Source of the DNA: Phycisphaeraceae bacterium
GTDB lineage: Bacteria; Planctomycetota; Phycisphaerae; Phycisphaerales; Zrk34
Length of the DNA: 64,000 nt
Direction of reading: 5' to 3'
Assembly: GCA_028282805.1 (NCBI GenBank)
Contig: JANQHD010000023.1
Location: forward strand, 310,001 to 374,000
Position 1 is the stretch's first letter. Each line of letters starts with the position of its first letter. The notes under the pieces are model-generated. The model saw only the letters and a list, made by a program, of their open reading frames with translations, did no database searches and was not told the origin of the DNA. Shown piece by piece: positions 17,422 to 27,297 of the stretch. A program made the translations under genes and the position numbers.

Positions 17422-18440
17422 GCGCGACGCCGAGACCCAACATCGAACAGCGGCGCGGGCCGATCGCTCGGCTGCGGCTCGGCTTGATGGGCGCGCTGGA
17501 CGCGTGGACGGCGGGGCGGATCGACCTGCAACGCTCGATACTGCTGTCGGGCTTGTGGCGGAGCGGCACGACGTGGCTGCACGGGGCGCTGGCGTCGGCG
17601 CTCGGCGCGAAGATGCTGTTCGAGCCGTTCGAGCCGCGCAGCTATGGCGAGCGTTTGCCGGAATTGCTACCGGAGCTGAGAGAGCCCACGTGGGAGCTGC
17701 TGTCGGCGTACCTGCCTTATGTAGAAGGCGCGCTGGCGGACCGGCCGGTGATGTGCGACTACCTTGAACACGCGGTGCGTGGGCGGATCGGCTCGGACTA
17801 CCTGCGGGGGGTTCGCGCGAGCTTGGGCGATTCGTTGCGGAAACGCGTGGTGGTGAAGTTTACGCGCAGCGCGCTCAGCGTGCGTGCGATGCACGAGCAC
17901 TTCGATATGCCGACGGTTCACCTGTCGCGTGACCCGCGGGCGGTGGCGGCGTCGCTGTTGCGTAAGCCGTGGGAGTGGCCGGCGAAGTTGAACCTGCGCG
18001 AGCAGCTGCTCGAGCCGACGGACGGCCGGCGTGCGCTGTTCGCCGAGCACGAAGACGACATCGCGCGGTGGGACGAGCGCGGGCCGGTGGTGCGGATCGT
18101 GGCGTACTGGTGCATGACCGAGCGCCACCTGCTCGAACGGCTCGAGGGGCTGGACCGGTTGAAGTACGTGGAGTACGAATCGCTCGTGGCCGGCGGGCCG
18201 GCGGAGCTGGGCGGGGTGTTGGGCGAGTTGGGGTTTGACGTGGCGACGGAGAAGATCGCCGCCGCGTTCGCTCGCAACAGCCCGACGACCGACCGTCAGC
18301 GCACCGGCCAGGCGCCGGCCGACCGCATGCACAGTTGGCGGAAGGAGCTTGACGCCGCGGAGCTCGACGAGGCCGAGCGCATCATGGCGCGTTTCGGTTT
18401 CGGCCATCGCCTCGAAACGGCGGGGGGCTCGACGGCGTGA
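17418..18440 (+). CDS. Second sulfotransferase
   Basis: 340 residues from GTG 17418. PAPS loop ILLSGLWRSGTTWLHGALA, then 3'-phosphate site KFTRSALSVRAMHEHFDMPT and VHLSRDPRAVAASLLRK. It lies closer to the Sulfotransfer_3 type than to the gene at 15569, so the two probably act on different positions or residues. Four-base overlaps on both sides tie it into the operon. Confidence 0.85.
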   Translation: MSATPRPNIEQRRGPIARLRLGLMGALDAWTAGRIDLQRSILLSGLWRSGTTWLHGALASALGAKMLFEPFEPRSYGERLPELLPELREPTWELLSAYLPYVEGALADRPVMCDYLEHAVRGRIGSDYLRGVRASLGDSLRKRVVVKFTRSALSVRAMHEHFDMPTVHLSRDPRAVAASLLRKPWEWPAKLNLREQLLEPTDGRRALFAEHEDDIARWDERGPVVRIVAYWCMTERHLLERLEGLDRLKYVEYESLVAGGPAELGGVLGELGFDVATEKIAAAFARNSPTTDRQRTGQAPADRMHSWRKELDAAELDEAERIMARFGFGHRLETAGGSTA

Positions 18441-19711
18441 TCAACCCGATGCCGAAGCCAACCGACAGCCCGTTGAATCTCGTGTTTGTCACGCGCCGGT
18501 TCTGGCCGGTGACCGATTCGATCTCGAAGCACCTGGTGCAGCTGAGCGAGTCGCTTGTGGCGATGGGACACCGCGTTTCGGTGATTCAACGCACGACCGC
18601 ATTCGACGCCGAACTCGACAACGACGAGTACCGCGTGTCGGATGAGTTGGCGCGCGACGTCGAGGTGATCACGCTGCGCGAGCGCACGGCGGGTTTGCCG
18701 GGCAAGTTGGGGCGTGTTTTCTCGGCGGTGGCTTACGTCGTCGACGCGGCCCGGGCGTTGCGACGATTACGCAAGCGAGCGCGCGTCGACGTGGTTGTCA
18801 GCACTGCGCCGACCAAGCTCAACGGCTTGTGCGGTCAGTGGCTGCGCTGGGTTACTTTTGGCCGTGTGCCGCACGCGCGATGGGTGTTGGACGTCGATGC
18901 CGAGAAACAGTTGCAGCGCGAGGGGGGCCGCCCGTGCCGCGCCACACGCATCGCGGCGTGGGCGGAATACTTCTCGCTACGACGCGCCGACCGGTTGATC
19001 GCGATCGGCCGATGCATGCGCGACCTGTTGGTCAAGCACGGTTGCCCCGAAGCGCGGGTGGGTGTGGCGCCGATGTGGACGACCGGCACGGAGATTGAGC
19101 CGATCGCGATACGCCACAGCTTGCGCAGCGAGCACCCGTGTTGGGATGGCAAGTTCGTGGTGATGTACGCGGGGCACGGCGGCGATTACCACGCGTTCGA
19201 CGTGATCCGTCGGGGGATGCTCGCGCTGCGAGACGACGGGCGGTTTATGTTTGTGTTCGTGGGCGTAGGCGTCGAGATCGACGCGACGGAGCGTTTCGCC
19301 GAGCAACACGGCCTGACCGCCTTCGCGCGTTTGCCGCTGGTGCCGGGCGACCGGTTGTACCGGATGCTTGCCGCGGCGGACGTGCACTTGGTCTCGCTGC
19401 GTGGCGGGATGTTGGGCACGTGCGTGCCGTCGAAGTTGTTTGACGTGATGGCGGCCGAGCGGCCGAGCGTGTTCGTTGGGCCCGAAGCGTGCGAATCGGC
19501 GCAACTGATCCGTGAGCACGGGTGCGGCGTGGTGGTGGCCGAAGACGACGCCGACGGCTTCGTGCAAACGATCCGTACGCTTGCGACCGACGACGCCCGG
19601 CGGCGGGCGCTGGCACGCAACGCCCGGCGCGTGGCGGTGGAGCGGTTCGGCGTGCAACAGGGCGCTTGGCGTTTTATGTCGGCGTTACACAACGGGACAG
19701 AGCGGGGATAA
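18437..19711 (+). CDS. GT4 family glycosyltransferase
   Basis: 424 residues with the two-lobe GT-B layout. N-lobe LNLVFVTRRFWPVTDSISKH, C-lobe start FVVMYAGHGGDYHAFDVI, and the donor-binding region FARLPLVPGDRLYRMLAAAD followed by VPSKLFDVMAAERPSVFVGP (the Glu is in an atypical position). It resembles WbuB-like transferases. GTG start by 4-base overlap. Confidence 0.85.
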   Translation: MINPMPKPTDSPLNLVFVTRRFWPVTDSISKHLVQLSESLVAMGHRVSVIQRTTAFDAELDNDEYRVSDELARDVEVITLRERTAGLPGKLGRVFSAVAYVVDAARALRRLRKRARVDVVVSTAPTKLNGLCGQWLRWVTFGRVPHARWVLDVDAEKQLQREGGRPCRATRIAAWAEYFSLRRADRLIAIGRCMRDLLVKHGCPEARVGVAPMWTTGTEIEPIAIRHSLRSEHPCWDGKFVVMYAGHGGDYHAFDVIRRGMLALRDDGRFMFVFVGVGVEIDATERFAEQHGLTAFARLPLVPGDRLYRMLAAADVHLVSLRGGMLGTCVPSKLFDVMAAERPSVFVGPEACESAQLIREHGCGVVVAEDDADGFVQTIRTLATDDARRRALARNARRVAVERFGVQQGAWRFMSALHNGTERG

Positions 19712-19713
19712 AG

Positions 19714-20658
19714 ATGCGGCCCCCCGTGGTCATGATCGTGTTTAACCGGCCGGACCTGGCGTCTGAGGTGTTCGCGTGCGTGCGTGCCGCGAAGCCGGAG
19801 CGCTTGCTGCTGATTGCCGACGGGCCGCGCGATGACAGAGATGGCGAGGCGGAACTGTGTCGGCAGACGCGTGCGGTGGTCGAGGAGGGCATCGACTGGC
19901 CGTGCGAGCTGATGACCAATTACGCTGAGCGCAACATGGGTTGCGTGCCGCGTTGCGTGTCGGGCTTGACGTGGGCGTTCGAGCGGGTCGACCGCGCGAT
20001 CGTGCTGGAAGACGACTGCGTGCCCGAACCGAGCTTCTTCGGGTATTGCGAGGCGTTGCTCGGCCGCCACGAGCACGACCCGGTGACGATGATCAGCGGC
20101 ACGAACCTCGGCAGTAAGCCCGCGGCCGGCGGGGCGGATTACTTTTATTCGCGTTACCCGATCATTTGGGGTTGGGCGACGTGGGCGGATCGCTGGCGCG
20201 CGACGCGCACCGAGGCGGAGCGTTTGCGCGAGGTTTGGCCGGCGCTGCGCGACACGGGTTGGCTGGTCGAACGGTTGGGCGATCGCTACCGCGCGCGGTG
20301 TTGGGCGGCGCTGTTGGATGCGATGTGCGAGGGGAACCTTGCGGACTGGGGGTTCGACATGACGTGGGGTATGTGGCGGCTGGGGCAGTTGGCGGTCGCG
20401 CCGTCGCGGAACCTGGTGTCGAACATCGGTTTCGACGAGCGTGGCCACAGCAGCCGGGAAACCGGCCACCCACGCGCGGCGTTGCCGACGAACCGGTGCC
20501 CGCTGCCGCCGGCTGCGCCCGAAGCGCTGGCGGTCGACGGGTGCGCCGACGCGGCGGTGTTCGACGCGGCGTACGCGTTTTTGAGTAAGCGCGACCCGAA
20601 CAAGCCGTGGTGGCGGGCGTGGTACAAGCTGCGCTCGATGATCTCGCAGGAAAGCTGA
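19714..20658 (+). CDS. Glycosyltransferase-like protein with EDDC motif
   Basis: 314 residues, ATG 19714 two bases after the previous stop. The start VVMIVFNRPDLASEVFACVR and the core RAIVLEDDCVPEPSFFGYCE match a GT-A type group often annotated as sugar transferase in polysaccharide loci (acidic EDD metal site). The middle has YPIIWGWATWADRW. Donor and acceptor are unknown. Confidence 0.7.
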   Translation: MRPPVVMIVFNRPDLASEVFACVRAAKPERLLLIADGPRDDRDGEAELCRQTRAVVEEGIDWPCELMTNYAERNMGCVPRCVSGLTWAFERVDRAIVLEDDCVPEPSFFGYCEALLGRHEHDPVTMISGTNLGSKPAAGGADYFYSRYPIIWGWATWADRWRATRTEAERLREVWPALRDTGWLVERLGDRYRARCWAALLDAMCEGNLADWGFDMTWGMWRLGQLAVAPSRNLVSNIGFDERGHSSRETGHPRAALPTNRCPLPPAAPEALAVDGCADAAVFDAAYAFLSKRDPNKPWWRAWYKLRSMISQES

Positions 20659-20663
20659 GCGCT

Positions 20664-21950
20664 ATGCGCGTGCTGCAGATTACAAACAACGACCTGTCGG
20701 GCGGCGCGGCGATCGCGGCGTACCGGTTGCACGTCGGCCTGAACCGGGCCGGGGTCGACTGCCGGATGCTGGTGCGCGACAAGCTCGGCGACGACGAGCG
20801 TGTGCGGCGGTTCGAGCTGCCGCAGGACGCGTGGTCGCGCATGGTTCGCCGGCTGCGCGACCGCAAGCTCAACCGCATCGGCGGCGAGCTGCGCCGGCTG
20901 TTGGCGCCGGGCCACGACATGGTGACCGGTTGCGTCGACAGCGACGGGCGGGCGCTGGTGCAACAAGTGGGCGACGTGGATTTGATCAACCTGCACTGGG
21001 TGACGGGGTTGTTGGATCACGCGACGTTTTTTGCGGCGGCGGCGGCGCGGTGTTGGCCGATCGTGTGGACGCTTCACGACATGAACCCGCTGACCGGCGG
21101 TTGCCACTACAGCGCCGGGTGCGAGCGGTTTGTCGAACGGTGCGGCGCGTGCCCGCTGTTGGCGGTGGGCGTTGAAGAAGACTACACGCGCAGGTTCTGG
21201 CGGATCAAGCGGCGGGCGATGCGGCAGCTCGCCCCGGCGCTCGTGCGCATCGTCGCGCCCAGCCGGTGGCTCGCCGGCGAAGCGCAGCGGAGCAGCCTGC
21301 TCGGCGACTTCGACGTCGAGGTGATACCCAACGGGATCGACACCGGCGTGTTCAAGCCGATCGAACCGCAACAGGCGCGGGCGCAGCTCGGGCTGCCGGG
21401 TGACCGGCCGATCGTGCTGTTCGTCACGGCGCAAGCGGATTACCCACGCAAGGGGCACGACCTGATCGTCGCGGCGCTGCGCAAGCTCGACCACGCTGGG
21501 GGGCCGCTTTTGGTATCGATCGGTGGTGACGAAGCGGAACTAGGCGACGGTAGGTACGTGTCGCTCGGCCGGATCGACGACGCGCAGCGGCTGATCGCGG
21601 CGTACAGCGCGGCGGACGTGTTCGTCGTGCCCTCACGGCAAGACAACCTGCCGAACACCATTCTGGAATCGATGGCGTGTGGCACGGCGGTGGTGGGGTT
21701 CGACGTCGGCGGCATCCCCGACCTTGTGCGCGAGGGCGAGACGGGGGCGCTGGCCACGCCGGAAGACGCCGGTGCGCTGCGCGCGGCGATCGAGCGCGTG
21801 TTGGCGGATGAAACGAAGCGCCACGCGATGGGGCGGGTCTGCCGCACGTTTGCCGAGCGCGAGCTGTCGCTAGAAGTGCAGGCGCAGCGCTACACCGAGC
21901 TGTACGGGCGACTGGTCGGCCAAACCGAAACGGCGAGACAGTACGTATGA
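20664..21950 (+). CDS. GT4 family glycosyltransferase (WcaC/Psl-type)
   Basis: 428 residues. N-terminus MRVLQITNNDLSGGAAIAAY, then VWTLHDMNPLTGGCHYSAGC, a pattern seen in GT4 enzymes of the colanic acid WcaC type. C-lobe: VIPNGIDTGVFKPIEPQQAR, VFVVPSRQDNLPNTILESMA with the E-x7-E donor motif, then GTAVVGFDVGGIPD. Four-base overlap with the following FkbM gene. Confidence 0.92.
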   Translation: MRVLQITNNDLSGGAAIAAYRLHVGLNRAGVDCRMLVRDKLGDDERVRRFELPQDAWSRMVRRLRDRKLNRIGGELRRLLAPGHDMVTGCVDSDGRALVQQVGDVDLINLHWVTGLLDHATFFAAAAARCWPIVWTLHDMNPLTGGCHYSAGCERFVERCGACPLLAVGVEEDYTRRFWRIKRRAMRQLAPALVRIVAPSRWLAGEAQRSSLLGDFDVEVIPNGIDTGVFKPIEPQQARAQLGLPGDRPIVLFVTAQADYPRKGHDLIVAALRKLDHAGGPLLVSIGGDEAELGDGRYVSLGRIDDAQRLIAAYSAADVFVVPSRQDNLPNTILESMACGTAVVGFDVGGIPDLVREGETGALATPEDAGALRAAIERVLADETKRHAMGRVCRTFAERELSLEVQAQRYTELYGRLVGQTETARQYV

Positions 21951-22630
21951 AACAGGGCATCGCACACCGGCTCGAAAAACTCGGCCAGGCGATTGACCGC
22001 CTGTCGAAGCGCGTGTACACGCATCCGGTCAACCCCGACTGGACGCGCTGGTTCGACGACGATGGCGACAAGACGCACCGCCTGAACTACGACCTCGACG
22101 CCGAGTCGGTCGTGCTGGACCTCGGCGGGTACGAGGGGCAATGGGCGAGCGACATCTTCGCGCGGTTCGGTTGCCGGGTTCACGTGTGCGAGCCGGTGTC
22201 GCGCTACGCCGAGATGATCGCGCAACGCTTCGAACACAACCCGCGCATCACCGTGCACCCGGTGGGCGTGGGCGGGGCCGACGCAACCGCGGCCATCGCG
22301 ATCGACGGCGCCGCGTCGACCGTGTTCGATCACGACGGGCCGACCGAAACGATCGAGATCGTCGACGCGGTCGCGTTCCTCGAAAAGCACGGCCTGCCGC
22401 GCATCGACCTGATGAAGATCAACATCGAGGGCGGCGAGTACGACCTGCTCGAACGGTTGATCGACGCCGGGCGTATCACCGACATCCGCGACATCCAGGT
22501 GCAGTTCCACGATTTCTTCGACGACGCCGAGGCCCGCATGGATCGGATCTGTGAGCAATTAACCAAGACCCACCACCCGACGTACCGGTACCGGTTCGTG
22601 TGGGAGAACTGGCGGCTCAACGATGAGTAA
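21947..22630 (+). CDS. FkbM family methyltransferase (second)
   Basis: 227 residues. SAM site VVLDLGGYEGQWASDIFARF, VHVCEPVSRYAEMI, and FkbM mark IDLMKINIEGGEYDLLERLI. Shorter than the gene at 4407 and only distantly related to it, so a second methylation step is likely. It overlaps the next gene by eight bases. Confidence 0.85.
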   Translation: MKQGIAHRLEKLGQAIDRLSKRVYTHPVNPDWTRWFDDDGDKTHRLNYDLDAESVVLDLGGYEGQWASDIFARFGCRVHVCEPVSRYAEMIAQRFEHNPRITVHPVGVGGADATAAIAIDGAASTVFDHDGPTETIEIVDAVAFLEKHGLPRIDLMKINIEGGEYDLLERLIDAGRITDIRDIQVQFHDFFDDAEARMDRICEQLTKTHHPTYRYRFVWENWRLNDE

Positions 22631-23531
22631 CCGAGTGCTCGACGACATCTCGCTGGTGTGCGCGAACTTCGGCAACGGCCACGTGTTCCGCGCGATCCTC
22701 GAAGACTGGTTCAAGTTCCTCGGCGGCAAGCCCGGCGAGGTCGTGGTCGTCGATGGCGGCTCCGACGCCGAGACGCAGGCCGTCTACTGGCGGGCGTACA
22801 ACGAGGGGCTGATCGACAAGCTTCAGCTGATCCGCACCGACCACCCGGACAACAGCCGGGAGACGTGCTTCATCCAGGAACACACCGCCGGCGCGATCGC
22901 GTCGAAAAAATACCTGCTTTGGTTCAAGCTCGACACGCTGCCCTACCGCGAGGGCCACGACGGCTGGCTCGCCGAAGCGGTCGGCCACCTCGACCGGCCC
23001 GAGGTGTACGCGGTGGTCGGTTCGCTGAACTACAACAGCAAGGTCAAGGACGCCATGCCGGGTTGGTACTACAGCAAGAAGTTCAGCGAGAACTTCGCGT
23101 TGATGAAGCGGCAGCGGTTCATCGAAGCGATGTCGTGGTTCGCCGGCGACTACATCGCCTCGGGCTTCCGCGGCGTCAACCCCGGCGACGCCACGGGCCA
23201 GGGGCGCTTCCTCGTCGAGCTGGCGATCGAGCGCTTCATCGAAGACCGCGACCTGTACACGCTGTGCCGGGTCGAGGAGCCGAGCTGGACCGTGTTTCAC
23301 ACGAACGTGACCGGCGACCGGCTCGAACAGGTACGCGAAAAATACCAGGCGCGCCAGGGCATCGAAAAGTTCATGAACGCCGCGAACTTCACCGCCGAGC
23401 CGCCCGGCGTGTACTACGGCAAGCCGCCGTACCCGCTGGCGGCGCGTTTGCGGATATGGTTCGGCTCGACGTGGGCCGGGCCGTACTGGCGGGCGATCAA
23501 GCGCAAACTGCGCGGAGCACCGACGGCGTGA
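22623..23531 (+). CDS. GT-A/GT2-like glycosyltransferase, divergent
   Basis: 302 residues. The opening SLVCANFGNGHVFRAILEDW and EVVVVDGGSDAETQ recall the GT2 nucleotide fold (VDGGS for the usual DDGS), and LLWFKLDTLPYREGHDGW may supply the second acidic site (KLD). The C-half has PSWTVFHTNVTGDRLEQVR. I do not recognise a closer family. It sits between a methyltransferase and a GT4 enzyme in the same operon. Confidence 0.6.
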   Translation: MSNRVLDDISLVCANFGNGHVFRAILEDWFKFLGGKPGEVVVVDGGSDAETQAVYWRAYNEGLIDKLQLIRTDHPDNSRETCFIQEHTAGAIASKKYLLWFKLDTLPYREGHDGWLAEAVGHLDRPEVYAVVGSLNYNSKVKDAMPGWYYSKKFSENFALMKRQRFIEAMSWFAGDYIASGFRGVNPGDATGQGRFLVELAIERFIEDRDLYTLCRVEEPSWTVFHTNVTGDRLEQVREKYQARQGIEKFMNAANFTAEPPGVYYGKPPYPLAARLRIWFGSTWAGPYWRAIKRKLRGAPTA

Positions 23532-24652
23532 GGATCACCTTCGTGTTAGCCGAGGCGACGATGGCGGGCGGCGTGCGCGTGGTGGCGGTGTACGCCGATC
23601 GGTTGCGCCAGCGCGGCCACGAGGTCACCGTCGTGTCGACGCCGCCGCGCCCGATCCCGCTCATCGAGAAGCTGCGCCACGTCAAACGCGGCTGGGGCTG
23701 GCCGGGCAAACCGCAAACCGGCCCGTCGTACCTCGACAACGTCGACGTCGCTCACCGCGTGATCGACCGCTTTAGGCCGATCGCCGACGCCGACGTGCCC
23801 GACGCCGACGTGGTGATCGCGACGTGGTGGGAGACCGCCGAGTGGGTCGCGGCCCTGTCGCCGGGCAAGGGGCGCAAGGTATTTTTTATCCAACACGACG
23901 AATCGGTGTTCGACTTGCAACCGACGCGGCGCGTGATCGACACGTGGCGGCTGCCCTTGACGAAGATCACGATCTCGAAGTGGCTGACCGAGCTGGCGCA
24001 GCAGCGCGACCCCGGCGCGGTGGTGCACCACATCCCCAACAGCGTGGACATGGCGCAGTTCGACGCGCCGCCGCGCGGCAAGCAGGCTCGGCCCACCGTC
24101 GGCTTGCTTTATTCGCCGGTGGTGTTCAAGGGCGTCGACACGTCGTTGAAAGCGGTCGCACGCGTCGCCGAGCGATTGGGTGACGTGCACCTGGTCACGT
24201 TCGGCGAGGTCGACCCGACCGACGAACTGCCCCTGCCCGCCGGCGCCGACCACACCACGCACCCGGCGCAGCAGCAAATTCGCGAGCTGTACGCGCGGTG
24301 CGACGTGTGGCTGTGCGGCTCGTTGGCCGAGGGTTTTCACCTGCCGCCGCTCGAGGCGATGGCCTGCCGTTGCCCGGTGGTGTCGACGCGCGTGGGCGGG
24401 CCGATGGACATCATCGAGCCCGGGCGCAACGGCTACCTGGCCGACGTGGGCGACGACGCGGCGCTGGCCGAGTGCTTGTTGAAGGTGCTGCAATCAGATG
24501 AAGCCGGTTGGCGGGCGATGTCGGATGCGGCTTACGCCACCGCCACCGGTTACACGTGGGAACACGCGACCGACCGATTCGAGTCGGCGCTACGCCAACT
24601 CGCCGCACCGGCCGACCGGGCCGACGACGCGGCGGCGGTGAGCAGCGGTTAA
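23528..24652 (+). CDS. GT4 family glycosyltransferase
   Basis: 374 residues from GTG 23528. RITFVLAEATMAGGVRVVAV is the usual GT4 acceptor-side loop. Then VFFIQHDESVF, ITISKWLTELAQQRDPGAVV, HHIPNSVDMAQFDAPPRGKQ, and the donor motif WLCGSLAEGFHLPPLEAMAC (E-x7-E). It makes one of the linkages of the repeat unit in the cytoplasm. Confidence 0.93.
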   Translation: MRITFVLAEATMAGGVRVVAVYADRLRQRGHEVTVVSTPPRPIPLIEKLRHVKRGWGWPGKPQTGPSYLDNVDVAHRVIDRFRPIADADVPDADVVIATWWETAEWVAALSPGKGRKVFFIQHDESVFDLQPTRRVIDTWRLPLTKITISKWLTELAQQRDPGAVVHHIPNSVDMAQFDAPPRGKQARPTVGLLYSPVVFKGVDTSLKAVARVAERLGDVHLVTFGEVDPTDELPLPAGADHTTHPAQQQIRELYARCDVWLCGSLAEGFHLPPLEAMACRCPVVSTRVGGPMDIIEPGRNGYLADVGDDAALAECLLKVLQSDEAGWRAMSDAAYATATGYTWEHATDRFESALRQLAAPADRADDAAAVSSG

Positions 24653-24655
24653 ACG

Positions 24656-26041
24656 ATGGTCTGGTTCAGCGACGTTGTACTGATCGGGTGGATCCCCGTC
24701 GTGTTGTTTTTGTTCACGGCGTTGCCCCCCCGCCGCGCGGTGATCGTCGCGTACCTGTTGGCGTGGCTGTTCCTGCCCATCAAGGGCTACAACCTGCCCG
24801 GCCTGCCGGACTACACGAAGATGTCCGCCACCACGCTCGGCGTGATGCTCGGCGTGATGCTGTTCGACTCCCGCAGGCTGTTCAGCTTCAAGCCGTCGTG
24901 GGTCGACATCCCCATGTTCGTCTTCTGCACCGTCGGCGCGGCCAGTTCCATGACCAACGGCCTGGGCCCGTACGACGCGATGTCCGCGATCGTCGAACAG
25001 ATGATCACCTGGGGTCTGCCGTACCTGATCGGGCGGGTGTATTTCACCGACCCGCAAGGCATCAAGGAGCTGGCCCTCGGCGTCGTGATCGGTGGGTTGA
25101 TCTACGTGCCGCTGTGCCTGATCGAGCTCCGCTTCAGCCCGCAACTGCACCGTTGGGTCTACGGCTACCACCAGCACGTGTTCTACATGACGCTGCGCAT
25201 GGGCGGGTATCGGCCGATGGTGTTCCTCGCGCACGGCACGGAACTGGGCATGTGGATGACCTGCACCACGGTGCTGGCGATGTGGCTTTGGATGGGCAGC
25301 GCGGTCAAGCGGATCATCGGCTTCAAGATGATCTGGTGGTTCCTGCTGCTGCTGGTCATGGCGTTCCTCTGCAAGTCCGCCGGCGCGCTGGGGCTGTTGA
25401 TCATCGGCGCGATGGTCGTGCTGGGCATCCGGTTTCATGTCGCGAGGCTGGCGGTCGCGACGCTGATCGTGGTGATCCCGCTGTACATGGTCACGCGCAT
25501 CAGCAACGTTGTGGAACGCACCGACCTGACGCCCATCGCCAACAAGCTCGCCGGGTGGCGCGCCGCCGACTCGCTCGACCACCGGCTGTATTGCGAAGAC
25601 AAGTACATCGAGAACGCCATGCGCCGGCCGCTGGTGGGCCTGGCCCGCTGGGACTTCCGCCCCAACGTCGTGTACGAGGGCCGGCCGATCGTGAACGACG
25701 GGTACTGGATCCTCGTGCTGTCGAAGCGCGGGCTGGTGGGGTTGGTGTCGTACGCGGCGTTCTTGATCCTGCCGGCGTTCGTGCTGTGGCGGGCGGTGCG
25801 GCCGCGGGCGTGGCTGCGTGTGCCCTCGGTCGCCGCAGCGGGGGGCCTGTCGTGCGTGCTGATCCTGTTCGGCATCGACAGCCTGATGAACGCGATGCTC
25901 AACCCGATCTACGCCGTCGCGTGCGGCGCGGTGCTGAGCTTCGCCCTGGCGCTGAAGGGCGCCTCGGCCCAACGCGCCGCGGTGGCGCGACCGGTCCGCC
26001 GGGCCACGCCCAAGCTCGCGCGTGACCCCATGCAACTGTGA
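24656..26041 (+). CDS. O-antigen ligase/polymerase-like membrane protein
   Basis: 461 residues with about eleven membrane segments and one long external loop (about 290-345), the plan of Wzy polymerases and WaaL-type ligases. Within the loop lies HRLYCEDKYIENAMRRPLVG followed by LARWDFRP, close to the LIG-type motif R...w......pl.G.G. It could polymerise repeat units or attach the polymer to a carrier. Seen next to an ABC exporter, so its exact step is uncertain. Starts three bases after the previous stop. Confidence 0.72.
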   Translation: MVWFSDVVLIGWIPVVLFLFTALPPRRAVIVAYLLAWLFLPIKGYNLPGLPDYTKMSATTLGVMLGVMLFDSRRLFSFKPSWVDIPMFVFCTVGAASSMTNGLGPYDAMSAIVEQMITWGLPYLIGRVYFTDPQGIKELALGVVIGGLIYVPLCLIELRFSPQLHRWVYGYHQHVFYMTLRMGGYRPMVFLAHGTELGMWMTCTTVLAMWLWMGSAVKRIIGFKMIWWFLLLLVMAFLCKSAGALGLLIIGAMVVLGIRFHVARLAVATLIVVIPLYMVTRISNVVERTDLTPIANKLAGWRAADSLDHRLYCEDKYIENAMRRPLVGLARWDFRPNVVYEGRPIVNDGYWILVLSKRGLVGLVSYAAFLILPAFVLWRAVRPRAWLRVPSVAAAGGLSCVLILFGIDSLMNAMLNPIYAVACGAVLSFALALKGASAQRAAVARPVRRATPKLARDPMQL

Positions 26042-27297
26042 GCGAACCGCAAGCCAACTCGGAACCACCAAGGTCGTTGCGCGTCTTTTACGCCGCCGGG
26101 CCGGGCGACGTCGTTGGTACGTACCGCCACTGGTGCGCCGGGCACGACGACCCGACGCAGACCCACGTGACTTACTCGGGCCAGTTTTTCGAGGCTTGCC
26201 GCGCCGCGGGCGCGATCGGGTATGTCATGTCAAGCCACCCGCGCACCGAGCGGGTCGACGACGAGCGGTTCACCGTCGAGCACCGGCCGATCGCGTTCGC
26301 CGACCACGGCGGGCTGCGGTACCACCTCGGGCAGCTGTGGTACGGGCTGCGCATGATCGCCACGATCAAGCGGTGGCGCGCCGATGTGGCCGTGGTCGCC
26401 ACCGGCACGCACTGGTTTGTGTTGAGGTTGCTGCCGTGGCTGGGCGTGAAGGTCGTGCCCACGCTGCACTGCACGCTCTGGCCGAAGTACAAAAAGGTGT
26501 CGCGCATCAACCGGTGGTTGTTGCGCTTGGCCAAGCCGCTGTTTCGGCGCGGGGCGTTCGCGGTGCTCAGCGCGTCGCACGACATCAACCAGCAACTCGC
26601 CGCGTTGTGCGGTGGCGCACACCGGCCGGTGATCGATTTTCTGCCTTACTACAAGCGTGACGACTTCGCTGGCGTCGCGCCGGTCGACCCGGGTCGCCGG
26701 CCGTACCGCGTGCTGTACGCCGGGCGCATCGAGCGCAACAAGGGCGTGTTTGACCTGCTGGCGATCGCCGAATCGCTGCGCGACGCGGGGCGCGACGACA
26801 TCGTGTTCGACGTGTGCGGCGACGGTGGGGCGCTCGGCGAGCTACGGGCCGCGGTCGAGGCCAAAAGCCTGCAGCAACGTTTTGTGACGCACGGCCACTG
26901 CGATCGGCCGACCCTGCGCCGCCTGCTCGGCGAGTCGCACGCGGTGGTCGTGCCGACCACGACGGATTTCGTCGAGGGCTTCAACCAGGTGGTGGTCGAG
27001 GGCGTGCTGGCCGGTCGACCGGTGGTCACGTCGGGGGTTTGCCCCGCGGCGGCGTACGTGGTGCCGGCGGTGTCGCTGGTGCCGCCCGACGACGCCGACG
27101 CGTACCGCGCGGCGATCGTGCGTTTGGCCGACGACGCCGCGCACGAGCGGTCGCTGCGCGAAAGCTGCGCCGCGGTGCAGCGTCAGTTTTACGACGACGA
27201 GCGCAACTGGGCCGCCGCGCTGCGCACCGTGCTGGGTGCGGTGAATCGGGGCGATGTGCCGAAACCCGTATCGTGGCTGGTCGAACCTACCGTATGA
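26038..27297 (+). CDS. GT4 family glycosyltransferase
   Basis: 419 residues. The C-lobe shows YRVLYAGRIERNKGVFDLLA, DIVFDVCGDGGALGELRAAV and the donor site VVVPTTTDFVEGFNQVVVEG. The N-lobe has VFYAAGPGDVVGTYRHW rather than a usual G-G-x loop. GTG start overlapping the ligase-like gene by four bases and ATGA overlap with the next. Confidence 0.9.
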   Translation: MSEPQANSEPPRSLRVFYAAGPGDVVGTYRHWCAGHDDPTQTHVTYSGQFFEACRAAGAIGYVMSSHPRTERVDDERFTVEHRPIAFADHGGLRYHLGQLWYGLRMIATIKRWRADVAVVATGTHWFVLRLLPWLGVKVVPTLHCTLWPKYKKVSRINRWLLRLAKPLFRRGAFAVLSASHDINQQLAALCGGAHRPVIDFLPYYKRDDFAGVAPVDPGRRPYRVLYAGRIERNKGVFDLLAIAESLRDAGRDDIVFDVCGDGGALGELRAAVEAKSLQQRFVTHGHCDRPTLRRLLGESHAVVVPTTTDFVEGFNQVVVEGVLAGRPVVTSGVCPAAAYVVPAVSLVPPDDADAYRAAIVRLADDAAHERSLRESCAAVQRQFYDDERNWAAALRTVLGAVNRGDVPKPVSWLVEPTV

